This document shows, piece after piece, positions 48,681 to 60,399 of a stretch of 64,000 nt of DNA. The position numbers and the translations under genes are program-made. Below the pieces are notes generated by a model. It was not told where the DNA came from, searched no databases, and worked only from the letters and a program-made list of their open reading frames with translations. The number at the start of each line of letters is the position of its first letter. Position 1 is the stretch's first letter. Source of the DNA: Nautilus pompilius (Eukaryota > Mollusca > Cephalopoda > Nautilida > Nautilidae); assembly GCA_018389105.1 (NCBI GenBank), contig JACATO010002731.1, positions 558,001-622,000 of the forward strand, written 5' to 3'.

Positions 48681-49130
48681 GATCAGGGCGAGCCTCTGGC
48701 AGATCGTGCTCTCAACCTACCACTTGGGGTGGGCACCAAGGACCTCGCCCAGAGGGCATGGTCACTTGGGGTCAACCTTATGTGGGTGGGGAGGCGAGTA
48801 CTCTGTTTAGGGGTGGGGCAGTCGGAAAGTTCTCTACCCGAAGAGTGTGGAGGCGAGGGGCGCTTTTTGCCTCTGGCCTGCGTGTCTGGCTAGGAAGGTT
48901 AGGTGCGTCAGGACCGGACGTGCTGAGGCCCTTTCCCCCAAGATTGGTTTTTGGCTGAGGTGCTTTGGCGCCTCAACCCAGCCTTTTAGGCCTTAACGGG
49001 AGCTTGCTCCACACCGGGCTTCGGCCACCAGCCCCAATCCCTTCTCCTCGGAGATACACACGCATACACGAACTTTCACACGCACCACTTATGCATTCAC
49101 CACACAAAAGATAAAAAAAAAAAAAATTAA
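48681..49130 (+). repeat. GC-rich insert with A-rich tail (retroposon-like, unknown class)
   Basis: A sharply bounded block much richer in G+C than all surrounding DNA, starting GATCAGGGCGAGCCTCTGGC. It has G-rich stretches on the left (GGGTGGGGAGGCGAGTACTC) and C-rich ones on the right (CGGCCACCAGCCCCAATCCC). It ends in CACACAAAAGAT and a 14-base A run (49113-49126). A sharp edge, odd composition and terminal A tract are what a 5'-truncated LINE or processed RNA insertion looks like. No target duplication was found and no protein family is recognisable; the 66-codon plus frame 48758-48958 is not convincing. Confidence 0.5.
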
Positions 49131-49134
49131 AATT

Positions 49135-50985
49135 GAAACTGCTCTTTATTGTAGTGTTCAATATAATAAAGATACTAAATAAATAAGCAGCAGCATACAG
49201 TCAAGCTATAAAAGCTAACACCCAGAATTTTCTCCTTATTTTTTCCAGCTAGTTTGCAATACATAACCAATGACACTAATTATGCAAGCATCTTGGGCTC
49301 AATATAGCCAAAACATGGCAAAACCAAAGTCAGTGACTCATTTAATTAGAGTTAAGATGTGGTGCCACAGAAAAATGACTGATGCGTGATGGAAAAATAT
49401 CATCAAAATATTTATTTCCAGATTTCATCTTTTAAAAGAACTATTGTATTTTATTAAAAATTCTTTGTAACTGCATCTGCAATCCTACCAGAGAGACTTA
49501 GACATGAATAGCCATGCAGTTTGCAAGAATCAAAAAGGTGATGATGCAAAATGCTGGCCTTGCTGGCACAGCAAATTAAGCTGTGAGGTCAATGTTTAAC
49601 CTCATCTTTTGTTTTCAAAATTAACAGAAAAGCTTTGTCAACCACTCCCCACTGTTTCTGTAATTTATTGTATGGTGGTGGCATTATCATCTGAATTTCA
49701 TTGCTAAGTCTAAAAAATTTAAATTCAAGACCACCTTGTTTTTTAAATATTTTTTACAAAATAACTTCAAAATGCTGACAAAACTCAAATGAAATTCATG
49801 TAGTTATTTACTCTATCAGTGAACATAAACATGCAAAAAAATATAGAGAGACTATTTCCAAGTATGATCACAGAATTACCCATTATATTCTGATATTCTA
49901 GATGCACTCTTCTGAGAAAGTAAAGTGTACCTTCATAAATACATACGGCTAGTCAGACAAACTCATTGAGCTGAAAACTTAATATCTTTTAATAAACCAC
50001 TGAGTGTCTATACTAGTTAATACTTTTAGATTTAGTCAGAATCACTTAAGTGTTATCATCATTTCTTCCAACAGTCTATATCAGGCTAAATGTATTTTGT
50101 AGGATGACACATTCTGCTCTTAATCTTTTTTAATTATTCCTAATTTCATGTAGAATTATGATGTACATTTCAGTATCATTTGATATTTATTTACATTACA
50201 TATTACTAAATTTGTTTAGCTATATATATATATATAACACACATTATGGAGTTAGTGCTACAGAAATGAGATGGCTTAGATTGCAGCAAAGGAAGCAAAG
50301 GTACCTTCCAGAAACCAACCAGATACTACAATAATCTGAAGTGCCCAGTATGGGTCACCAGTGTTGAGCTCCCATTGGCCTATGGAGCTCCACACACACA
50401 CACACACAATCTCACTATCATTTTAAGGCAAAAACTATTAATTAATTTGGTTAAAAAACCACCAAATCCAAATTGTGTGCACGACTTCTTTTAAATGTAA
50501 GCTCTTACTGCTGCTACTAGGTAATGAAAAAAGGCCACTTGCTTACCTTTTTTTTTCTTGCTATCTTAGGTGGGTTTCATTTGAATCTCCATCGCACATG
50601 TTGTTATAAGGATTAGTGTTTGATAAAATACAGCAAACATCAACTTGTTTGGAATTAACAGTCAGCATTTGTTAATAGTTTGTTTATTTTCATTCACATA
50701 ATAAGAGAGCTTCATTGTTTCGATGCCCAAACAATGAAGACAGTATATTAATTTTTTTTAAACTTTCACCGATAAAAACTGAATTCCTTCCACTGCCAGC
50801 TGCAGTGAGGTTTCCTTTTTCAAAAAAGCACATCACTGACTCATCAGCATTATTTCTTTAGCAGTTATCAAGTCTCTATTTATCTTTCAGCAAATAGAAA
50901 AAATATCATACTATTTTATATAATTATTTATATTAACCATTTTATAACCTAACTTACCTCCAAACTGGGTTGAGATCCTTATTTG
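49135..50985. other. AT-rich stretch with microsatellites
   Basis: TA run at 50220-50236 and CA run at 50391-50408 bracket a less AT-rich 150-base block (starting GGAGTTAGTGCTACAGAAAT) that may be a small repeat. No gene seen. Confidence 0.5.
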
Positions 50986-50999
50986 CAGCACCATCAATG

Positions 51000-51324
51000 C
51001 ATGCTACAGGCACACACCCTGTTTGCGTGAGAAAGGAGCAAAAGACCCAGAATAATTTTTTTTGGTGGGTGTGGAAGTAAAATGTCATTCCTGCATTCTA
51101 GCCAAGAAATGCATTGAAGTGTCTGTGTGGGGCTAAGAAGTTGTTGTGGAGCAGGCTACAGGCAATATTATATTAGTGTGGATTATACCACAGGAAACAG
51201 TGTGTGTAGCAAGTAAAAGCTTAAATGTCACATGAAAATAGTCATAACCAACTGGCTTTTGTGACCCTATCCCTTCTTGTTGCAACTTAATTTGAAGTCA
51301 TGACCAATAGTTTGGAAACCACTG
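51000..51324. repeat. Possible hAT-type transposon end
   Basis: The right edge reads TTTGGAAACCACTG (51311-51324). Reverse-complemented, this is CAGTGGTTTCCAAACTATTG, the usual hAT/Charlie terminal pattern CAGTGGTTCxCAA. The DNA to its left is less AT-rich, as expected inside an element. A loose left match, CAGTGAGGTTTCC at 50803, lacks a matching 8-base target duplication, so the full extent is unresolved. Confidence 0.3.
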
Positions 51325-51329
51325 TTTTT

Positions 51330-52030
51330 CAGATGCTGCTACAGCAATAATAGCATCAGAGCTATTGCTTAATAGATAAACAGTTGAGTTACCCACTTAA
51401 TTCTTTTTAATCAGTTTGTGATAACAGTAAGAGTTAAACACCTATTCTTTTCAATGGAGATCAGCCCCTCGTATGGTACTTTTTAGAATATTTCAGTCAC
51501 CTACACTGATAATGTAGCTGAACAAATTTCTTTTAATGATATTTATCCTTATAAATCTAACTGAGTGTTTACACAATTTATTCCAAAAGAAGATATCAAA
51601 ATAACACTCATTAAACCATGGAAAAGATTAGTAAATATAAGATTTCAAGAATTTTCAAGTAGTCAAATATGGCATATGATCTAAAATGTTAAATAAAACT
51701 ATGGTTGATGTTAGGAACATTATCACTGAAATAAAATTGCATTTTTCAATATTTTTATTTTCTAATCCAGCCTTTAGAAATCACAGGCTTATGAGTTAAA
51801 CACTTCTTTTTTTTTTAAATGAAATCTCATCAAGTATAGAATTTTAAAAAATGAGTCACATACACAAGTCAACCTTCATAAACTTCTGGTATTCCAAATA
51901 TGTAATATTAACAAAGCTGAAACAAATAGCCAATTTTCAGTATGATCTGTAAGTAAGTATCACATAGCAAACTGATGTTTCTTATCTGGCTACACGCCAT
52001 CAAAAATTTGAAATTTAGCTTAGAAACCTT
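51330..52030. other. AT-rich stretch, nothing recognised
   Basis: No gene or repeat motif was seen between the hAT-like end and the next SINE. Confidence 0.5.
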
Positions 52031-52034
52031 ATAG

Positions 52035-52270
52035 CAACAGCGTGGTAGACCGGTGGTAAACTGCTGGGAGAATCGGCTTGATTTGGCACACTCCCTGGTA
52101 TGATTTCTTCTTGCTCTTCTTCACGTGGTCATGAGTTTTGAGTTTTTCATCCCACACCTAAAACAAGAGAGTTCTAGCAGGGCCTTTTCTTGTGTTACCC
52201 ATTCTGTACAACTACACAAGTGCTGCGTTAAGATTTTGAGTTGCTATAGGGAAGATGATCTGGGCAGCCA
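52035..52270 (+). repeat. SINE family 1, copy 14
   Basis: Plus orientation. Good A-box head CGTGGTAGACCGGTGGTAAA; B box decayed. Body: GGCACACTCCCTGGTATGAT, TTCTTCACGTGGTCATGAGT (CAGCTGGC module altered), CATCCCACACCTAAAACAAG and AGTTCTAGCAGGGCCTTTTC. A short 3' part follows. Confidence 0.75.
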
Positions 52271-52274
52271 CCAG

Positions 52275-54250
52275 TAAATGTTTCCCTAATATTTACCAAT
52301 ACCAATATCAAGGCTAGCACAAATTAATGAACATTACAATTTGCAGTTTTTTTTAACTTGTTACCAATGCATTTTTTTTTTGAATGTTAGGAAAAAGTAA
52401 TAGAATTTGTTTACAGAAGCTACACTACTTTACTTTGCTAAACACAATTAATCAAATGTCTAAAACCCAGAAATACCCCAATTAATGTTCACATGTTGCT
52501 GTCACATTGTATGAAATATCTGACTGAGAGATTCTTGAAATGACCAATGGGCAGTGTAACTTTTATTAGTTGATAATATATCCAGGGTTTTCACCAAAGC
52601 AATTTACACATCACCTGATACATTATTTTTGGTCCCAAAATGCAGCTTCCTATTAAGTATAAATTGTTTAAACTAGATTCAAAAAGCCAAGTAATAATCA
52701 TCCACCATTTTGGACTATCTCAGAATCTTATAGCTAAGTTCTGTCCAAGCAAAATGATATATTTGTATAGCAAAACATTGGTGACATACTTTGCACTCAT
52801 TCAGCTATATAGTACTTATATGCAATCATTCACAATGCCCACCACTACAAAGATTCAATCAAGCTTTAACATTATCAAACAGCTCAAATCTTAAACTTAA
52901 GTAAATGGAAACTCTAGAGAAACCTATCTTAACAGCTAACCATGTAAAATAATCAGTGACTTCACAGAGAATTGGTTTTCTGACTGTCTACTCTCCACTT
53001 GACCTCGTAAAGTAAATAATAAGTTTTAATAGTCATGTCTAAAGGCACTGGGACCTTAAACTAAAATTTACACACACAAGAAAAACAAGTGTCAGAAACA
53101 GGAAGATATTTTAAATAAATCTAAAATCAGAATCCATCATTTTTAACTTTTGGTCATTACAGGACCTATGGTTTATGCCATAGAGTTCTCCCATGGTTTT
53201 CCAAATGTTATATATTCCTTGTGCATGTAAATTATGCACTCTGTGAGCCTGGATGTGGACTTTAATTGGTTGAGGAGGGTTAAACTAAAGATGAATTTTA
53301 TACCATCAGAAAATGTCACATTTAAATTTTTGTTTACCAGCATTCATTTTTCTTTGTGTTTATGTAAATAATTTAATCCTTTATTCTTCAATTACTGATC
53401 AAAATTATGTAAAAGTTTAAATTTCCATCTACATAATAATTTATTTTTGTAACTTAATTCCAGCTTACAAAAAAAAAAAAAAAGGTTGAAATTCTAGGCA
53501 CAACTTTAATGAGTATGAGTCATTGCTAACAAAATAATTTAGAAAAACTATAACCAAAAAAGAAAAAAATATATATATAAAACCCAATAAGACTGGATAT
53601 ATGCCTGCAATATTTAAGTTTTATAAAACCTTCATCTTATCTTAACAAATAGTTTTCATAAACCAATTCACTGTTACATTATACATTTTCAAAATACCAC
53701 AAATCTATCATTACAGCACTAAAACAACAAAGTATTGCTGTTATCCTAGATTTGGTAAACCATTTAATAGCCTTTAAACATGATTTCTACTAATTCAGCA
53801 AACATGAAATACTTCTTAAACAGAGTTTAATGAATGATATAAGAATTCCTAGAACTTCTGTAATCATGATAGATGTACACAAATAGTTGACACTTGATAA
53901 GTAGTTCAAATTACAAGCATTTGTATTAAAAAATTAACTTCCACAAAAGTCATGACAAATTCAATCAAATTGTTACTTTCAATGTAATGGAAAAATAAAA
54001 AAGAAGACTATTGCTCCTGCAGAGTATTAATTTATGTCGCATGACCCCTGTATTTTAATGGTTTGTCTGCTGTCCAACTCATTTTTCTCATCTATTAAGA
54101 GAGACTGCAGTGAACACATTTAAACTTATCTGCTGACATAATTTCTATTCCACATGTTATCATGCCTATTTCTTTTGAAAATTTATTTTACCTACAATAT
54201 ATAATCTTGGATTTTCAGTTAAACGTTTGCTTGCTGTAGAAAATAACAAA
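52275..54250. other. AT-rich stretch, nothing recognised
   Basis: An 84-codon plus frame at 52640-52894 has no family motif. No splice-bounded LRR exon was seen on the minus strand. Confidence 0.5.
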
Positions 54251-54430
54251 CGAGAGAGAGAATGTGTGTGTGTGTGAATGCGAGAGTGTGTGTGTGTGTG
54301 TGAATGCGAGAGTGTGTGTGCGTGTGAATGCGAGAGTGTGAATGCGAGAGTGTGTGTGCGTGTGAATGCGAGAGTGTGTGTGCGTGTGAATGCGAGAGTG
54401 TGTGTGCGTGTGAATGCGAGAGTGTGCATG
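54251..54430. repeat. 24-bp tandem repeat (GT-rich minisatellite)
   Basis: Unit close to GTGTGTGTGCGTGTGAATGCGAGA. GAATGCGAG starts at 54276, 54302, 54326, 54340, 54364, 54388 and 54412, giving spacings of 26, 24, 14, 24, 24 and 24. Because the unit is a multiple of three and contains no stop in most frames, it makes long Cys/Glu/Val or His/Thr/Ser reading frames on both strands. These are artefacts and not proteins. Confidence 0.93.
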
Positions 54431-54434
54431 TGCC

Positions 54435-56285
54435 AAATATATCCAAGAGAGGTAACCCATTTAAAATTAGGCAAAAAATAAATATCTTTTTCATCTGTGT
54501 AATTTTTACTTTTAGATTACAAAGAGCTCAACAACCTTCCCAACCGAGAAACTGGCTTTGTGTTAGAGAACTTGCACAGATGATCAAACTCAAGACACTT
54601 CCAGGCTCATACTAATAGAAAGTAGATTTCTGTCTTACCAGATTCTGTGTTTTTAATACCTACAGCCATTTTCAACATGATCGACTAACAGCTTAAATGA
54701 CATCTTGGGACAAGATTGTTCAATTAGAAAGTTATATTTGCAAAAAAAAGAAAAAGAAAATGTGGATAAATTAAAAGTATAGAAGAGTTTGAAGTGTATA
54801 CATTATAACTAAAATATTCGCAACAATATAACCTTCTGAACATTTCAACTATAATGCATCGGTACAAAGCTTTAAGTACCATTTTAAAGTAGGTTTTTTT
54901 GGTTTTCAATCTATTACTTTTTTCATTTACATAAAATAATGCATATTTAAGTTCTCAATGCAAGTTTTGGCATCAGAAATCTTTCATTTCCAGAGATGCA
55001 GAAATGTGACGGTTACAAGCATATTTGAGCGCACAATTTTACCTAAGTATAAAAACAGTCCTTACTGAATGGTATTCTCATGTACTACTGCAGTCAAGAG
55101 TCATTTATATGGACAGCAGACACAAACATGCACATGCTACTTTGTAGTGCTAAATAATGGTAAATACTATTTTGTTCCAAAGTTTATTGTATTAAACTCT
55201 AAAATTAAAAAAATATATCAACCTTTCTTTCAAATTGGGAGTCATATACTCTTCAAAAATCTAATTGGACTCATCAAGAAGTTTAGACTCAAGAGATTTT
55301 ATTATAGGTTCTGGAGTGGTATAGGGAAAGGGAAGCCATTTATTCTGCATTTATTAGAAGAAATTGGCAGACAAGACCTCAAGATTTTTGTTTGAGGAAT
55401 TCTGAAAGACAACTCCCATAACCAGGAAACAGTGAATAAACCAAATCAAGTTATTACAGATGCATGAGAAAGCATCAATGTAGAAATATGAATGGCAATG
55501 GGATTTGCTGAACTTAATTAGAAAAGAAAAGGTTTAATATTGCTAATTAACTTTATCTTCAAAATATTACAATGCATGCAATTTATTTTTGAGATGTATA
55601 TATATAATTTCTGATTCTTCCACTTTGCCAAAAATATTAAAAAGTACCAAGACAGGTTTTAATGTCATCCATATTGCATGACTAATTATTGATAAATAAC
55701 TCACTAACATAAATATAGTTACAGTAAGAATTATGCTGTGGAATAAGACATCAAATACCACTGCCTGGAAAGTCACGAGACAAATCTAATTTTTTTTTTT
55801 TATATTTAGCCATCACTGCACCTACATCTAAAAAAAAGATGATGGATTGGATAGCTGCTAGCCCTCACAGCACATTTGCTGCTGTGCCTATGCATTCCTC
55901 ATCTTTTTTAGGCTACTAAAAGAAAGATATTCTTAAGGGTGGTTTTCTCTTAAACTAGCAAGCTAACCATCCATAACATTGATGTTGTACTCATTACATA
56001 AAGGCAGATCTCTCTTCTATAAGCATGATAAAATTCACTAATATTGCCGATATGTTCCATTACCCATTATAGAATGTAAATGTGTACACATGCATCTTCT
56101 GCTACTACAATAAGAACAAACTATGCAAAGAAAAGACAAAAACCTATTAGCAGGAAAAACAATAAACACAGCTATCTAATAATCATATGGCACCAAGTAG
56201 GAAAAAAGAAAATAGAATCTCTCACTTGTTGGGTTTTGAGTTTCAAAAGCTTTTCTCAATGTGGATAAAATATCTAAGCTTTATT
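54435..56285. other. AT-rich stretch, no supported gene
   Basis: A 108-codon plus frame (55069-55395) lacks recognisable motifs, and its Lys/Phe/Ile bias follows base composition. A block at 54515-54615 after a TTTTTACTTTTAG acceptor-like site is open on the plus strand but short and unmatched. Confidence 0.45.
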
Positions 56286-56289
56286 TTCT

Positions 56290-56350
56290 TTATACTTACT
56301 TGGCGCCATCTGCCGCGCACACACTCTCGCTCGGTTTTCTACCTACATAG
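56290..56350 (-). promoter_or_regulatory. Small GC-rich promoter-like island with YY1-like motif and donor
   Basis: In very AT-rich surroundings the minus strand reads CCGAGCGAGAGTGTGTGCGC then GGCAGATGGCGCCAA followed by GTAAGTATAAAG. CAGATGGCGCC resembles the YY1-type motif (AAGATGGCGGC) often found at animal transcription starts, and GTAAGT is a strong donor. It could be a first exon and start site on the minus strand, 14.9 kb upstream of exon A. No link to any coding exon can be shown, and it may be a repeat scrap. Confidence 0.22.
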
Positions 56351-56354
56351 TTGT

Positions 56355-59065
56355 TCTTTTTGCTACTAACAACATTTTCACCAAATTTCAGCTCTTTCTA
56401 AATGATAAGAAAACCAGTGATAAACTTTACTGTTAAAATGTTATTGATGTACAGCACTGGCAAGTCACTCAGTAACTTTCAATCTTAAATGCAAATTTTT
56501 TAACATGATGGCTTAAAGACAGGTAAAAATTGTTTTGGTTTTATTAAGTATTTACTACAAAAAAAATCGTCTGAAATTATAACAAAAATAAGTTAAAACC
56601 ATGAAGTCTTAATATTTTGACCAGTAACCTTAGCTTTTAATGACTGCTTCGTTTCATATTTTGTATGGTGAAATATTTACTCAAGCCTCCTAATGACTTC
56701 TGCCAGTTCTTCTCATTGGATTTAAATTTTAAAGATTCCTAGGCCAATCTTCAAACCAAGAGAGACCTTTTTTTGCTGTGACATGGTGACTTGTCAGGAA
56801 AAACTAAAAGTAACCATTAGAGTGAAGATTCTTAGCAGATTCCTCAAAATCCGTTTGTAAAAAATCCAGATATCAATTTTATTCAATTATGCTCCTTTCA
56901 GTAGGATTACTAAATTCCTGTTAACAGAGAAACTGGCCCAATGCAGACACTTTTTGGGTGTTTCTGGGTTGATAAAATAGTTTTATTTAAATTTTTCTAA
57001 CTTTCAGTGCTACAATCTTCTGCATGGCAATTTTGACATTTCTTACAAAATTAAAGTCTTTTCTTTTGTACAACAAAAAGACCTGGTCTTTTAACTTCGG
57101 TTTGTGATTTTAAGCCCATTGTTACCCTATACCTTCCAACAGATGTACCTGATATCTTCTTAGAATACTTTCTTCCAATTCTCTAGTTAGCATACCACTT
57201 GAGGCAACCCTATCCTTCTCTACAGAACCCATTCTTCCCTTGGTGACAGCTTCTTTTTTTTTTTTGATCCACCTATTTCCTTATTTGTAAGAAAAGTGTC
57301 TAGTTTTCTTAATTGTGCCAACAGTTCATATTGGAAGACCAGGTTTTTAAACAATTTCTGAATGTGCTAGACCCATTTTGACATGTAATAATCATGACTT
57401 TCACAATCGCTTACAAATTTTTCATACATTTTCACAATTCAGAATTAATATATTTTGCTGAAAATTTACCTCAATAAGGACTGAAAATGCTGATGCATGA
57501 ATAGCTATTTAGATACTTGAAAAAGTTAAGAAGTAATACATAGAAATCTTATTTCCAGAATTGTCTAGATTAAAAGGAAAGTTCTTTTAAAAATGTAACA
57601 GAAAGATCTGGAATTATTTAAAATATGATGGAAAATTCCAGAATATTTTGGTTGATGCAAATTTTGAAATGTTGCAAACAACACCTATTCATATTCAAAC
57701 CCCATGCATTTAGTGTTACCTTTAAAAAATTTTATCCTACAATAGGGAAAGTAGTTTAATTGTTGGAAAATTATTGTTTTAACTGAAGACTTTGTTTAAC
57801 TTAAAAGCAGACATACTAAGTGGGCCAAAATGGCTAGTCAAAGCTATATTATAAAAAATTCTATTAACTCTTAACCCTTTTAAATACTTGTATGCTTAAA
57901 AGTAATTTTCATGATGATTTTTTTTTTACTGAAGATTTATATACTGAGCTGAAAATTTTGATACATTTCCTAGTTTAGACAGAAGTTCCTAAAAAAAAAC
58001 AAAGGGAGAAGGGAGATGAAAACAAAAACTTGGACAATTTTCACTTAGATGCAATTTCAAGTATGAAAATACAATTACCTAGCATACATGGACATAAAAT
58101 TCTTACCTAAGTGATAACAAGTAGAGAGAAGAATCACTACTTTGTCTCCATTAAATATAATGGCTCCATGAAAAACAGAAAAAAGGAATGAACTTAAAAC
58201 TGCTTTCATCCTTTTAGTTATCACAAATAGATTTTGTTTCTAAACAACAAATCTTTTTATATTACCACATCAAAGAATTTTAAAATGTAAAGAGTAACCC
58301 TGTTCTTAGAAGTGTGCTGCAGCAAGTACATCAAGGTCTTTTTCTTTTTCTATTTACATTGAAAAAGGTCTTACTTTATTTTCATATGAAGTTTCTTGGA
58401 AACAGAAAATAGTTATTTACCAAATAATGAAAATCAAACTCAAACATCATCCTTCAGCTTCCACTAAAAACTTTTCAAAGTGAAACAGCCAAGCATCTTT
58501 GTAGATGGCACTTAGGTTCTTAACCTCTTGAATTCCTCAGAGGCAAAGGAGAGTCCATCCATTTAAGTTGAGATACTCAATGAATAACTTATTTTATGTC
58601 CATACAATGAGTAATGGCATAAAACCAGCTATGTGATGTATAAACATGTACAGAAAAGCTCATTAAGAATAAATAACATTTGTTGGCAGAAAATTTACAT
58701 GGCCTATTAAAAAACGAAACAACATGATGTTTAAAATATGATACTGCATACATTGAGGGGGAAATATTTTTGGTCAACTTATTTCAAATCTGTAAAGAAA
58801 AGAAAAGTCAACAATCCACATGATGCTGCACAAAAAAAAAAAAAGGCTTTTATAAAAAAGGTTTAATATCAATTTGAAATACAAATTTTGTTTGTTTAAA
58901 CACAAAATCACTGAATGGACATTGAATTGATGCTAATGATACATTTCTTAACATTCTATAAACTGTACATTTAAATTTAACTTTGTTCCATAAGAGCCCA
59001 ATTTATTTTTATCTTGAAAAAAAAACAGAAACATGAGAAAACAGGCTTTTTAAAATTGCATAATG
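56355..59065. other. AT-rich stretch, nothing recognised
   Basis: Only a recursive-splice-like motif on the minus strand at 58102-58125 stands out. No gene or mobile element was seen. Confidence 0.5.
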
Positions 59066-59071
59066 GTTATA

Positions 59072-60397
59072 CCAGGTCTGTTGAAAAATTATCTGACTAT
59101 TTTTTCCCGTGGGAAGCAATGACATTAGGGAGGCAAAAGTGTGCATAATGGAGCTGCATGCCTTCATGCGCATGTGTGCTTTTTGACGGGCTTGGTGAAT
59201 GTATCAGTCGCTGTCAGGTAGCCAGCGTGTGAGGTGCTATACTACTTACTCGTCTCATTTTCATTTTGCCCGTGATGACGGAATGTGTGGAGCAACCATC
59301 TTGCATCAAGTTTTGCCAAAAGCTTGGAGATACCCAAGCGGAAACAATTCACAAAATTCAACAGGCTTTTGGTGACAATGCCATGGGTGTTACCCAAATA
59401 AAAGAATGCTACAACAGGTTCAAAGAAAGCCGCACATCGGTGGAGAGTGACCAGTGTTCCGGAAGGCCATCAACAAGCTGCAATGCAGTTATTATCGAGA
59501 AAGTGCGGACCTTGATAATGGAGGATCGTCGTTTGACGGTGCGGGAAATTGGTGACGAAGTTGGGATCAGTAAAGATTCTGCACATGCAATTTTAGAGGA
59601 GGATTTGTGCTTGCGCAGAGTGGCAACGAAATTTGTGCCCAAGCTGCTTTCTCAGGAACAACAACAACTTTGTCTTGAGGTTGTGCAGGACCTGCTGGAT
59701 ACTGCCAACAGGGATCCTGAGTTCCAGAATACTGTGATAACTGGAGATGAGATGTGGGTGTACGGGTACGACCCAGAAACCAAAGCTCAGTCATCACAGT
59801 GGAAGTACCCAACATCGCCAAGGCTCAAAAAAGCACGTCAGGTCCGGAGCAAAATCAAGGTGATGCTGTTTTTTTCGACTACCGAGGCGTTGTGCATGAC
59901 AAATAAGCACCAGAAGGACAAACAGTTACAAAGGAGTACTATCAGGAAGTCCTCCAACATCTTCGTGATGCAGTTTGGCGCAAGAGACCGGATCTGTGGG
60001 CCTCACAAAACTGGCAGCCGCATCCTGACAATGCTATGGCTCATTCAATGCAGCTGATCCAGGATTTCTTGGCAAAGAAATGCATTCACTCATTTTCCAG
60101 GCTCCCTACTCTTCAGACAGGGCTCCTTCTGTCTTCTGGTTGTTCCCAAAAATGTAGATGCCACTGAAAGGTTCCCGCTTTGAGAGCCAAGAGGACATCA
60201 TATGGAATGCGACAGCAGAGCTGAGAGCCATTCCGGAAGAAGCATTCCAGACATGCTTCAAACATTGGAAGGATTGCTGGGCTAAGCGTGTGGAGGCACA
60301 AGGGGCCTACTTTGAAGGGGATTAGCAATTGAACCTCACCAAGTACATAATTTTTTTTTTCCCAGCCTAAGGTCAGATACTTTTTCGATAGACCTCG
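59072..60397 (+). mobile_element. mariner transposon copy 2, 1326 bp, complete ends
   Basis: Flanked by TA at 59070-59071 and 60398-60399. The left TIR starts CCAGGTCTGTTGAAAAATTA; the right, reverse-complemented, starts CGAGGTCTATCGAAAAAGTA, so the left end has drifted more. Same subfamily as copy 1 over its whole length, in the opposite orientation, 23.3 kb away. Confidence 0.93.
59275..60325 (+). pseudogene. mariner transposase pseudogene (copy 2)
   Basis: ATG 59275 begins MTECVEQPSCIKFCQKLGD and stays open through the HTH (SGRPSTS), the second HTH (VREIGDEVGISKDSAH) and the first catalytic block VITGDEMWVYGYDPET. A four-base deletion relative to copy 1 (in the KVMLTVFF region, leaving KVMLFF) then shifts the frame to LFFSTTEALCMTNKH. 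The original frame still carries the same TAA after the HDK position as copy 1. Downstream are HPDNAMAH (Pro to Met against copy 1), the same frameshift before PYSSDRAPSVFW, the same Asp-to-Val change and the same TAG after LFPKM. The native end, YFEGD and TAG, is at 60323-60325. Inactive, but the N-terminal two-thirds is nearly pristine. Confidence 0.9.
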
Positions 60398-60399
60398 TA

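Noticed and set aside
48758..48958. 66-codon Arg/Gly-rich frame in the GC-rich insert
   Set aside because: Open frames are expected in GC-rich DNA; no motif, no homologous family recognised.
50945..51010. Open minus-strand stretch VACIDGAANKDLNPVW before a GTAAGT-like donor
   Set aside because: Lies next to a possible hAT-type terminus and shows no match to a LAP protein; more likely transposon sequence than an exon.
50803..51324. A complete hAT element
   Set aside because: The left terminus match is loose and the 8-base flanks (GCCAGCTG and TTTTTCAG) do not match.
54166..54615. Long His/Thr/Arg and Cys/Glu/Val frames
   Set aside because: Produced by the 24-bp tandem repeat, whose unit is a multiple of three.
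54655..54690. 21-base exon-like unit on the minus strand near 54640-54662
   Set aside because: The acceptor lacks a pyrimidine tract and the sequence does not fit the LAP protein.
55069..55395. 108-codon open frame
   Set aside because: Residue mix follows AT-rich base composition and contains no recognisable domain or splice context.
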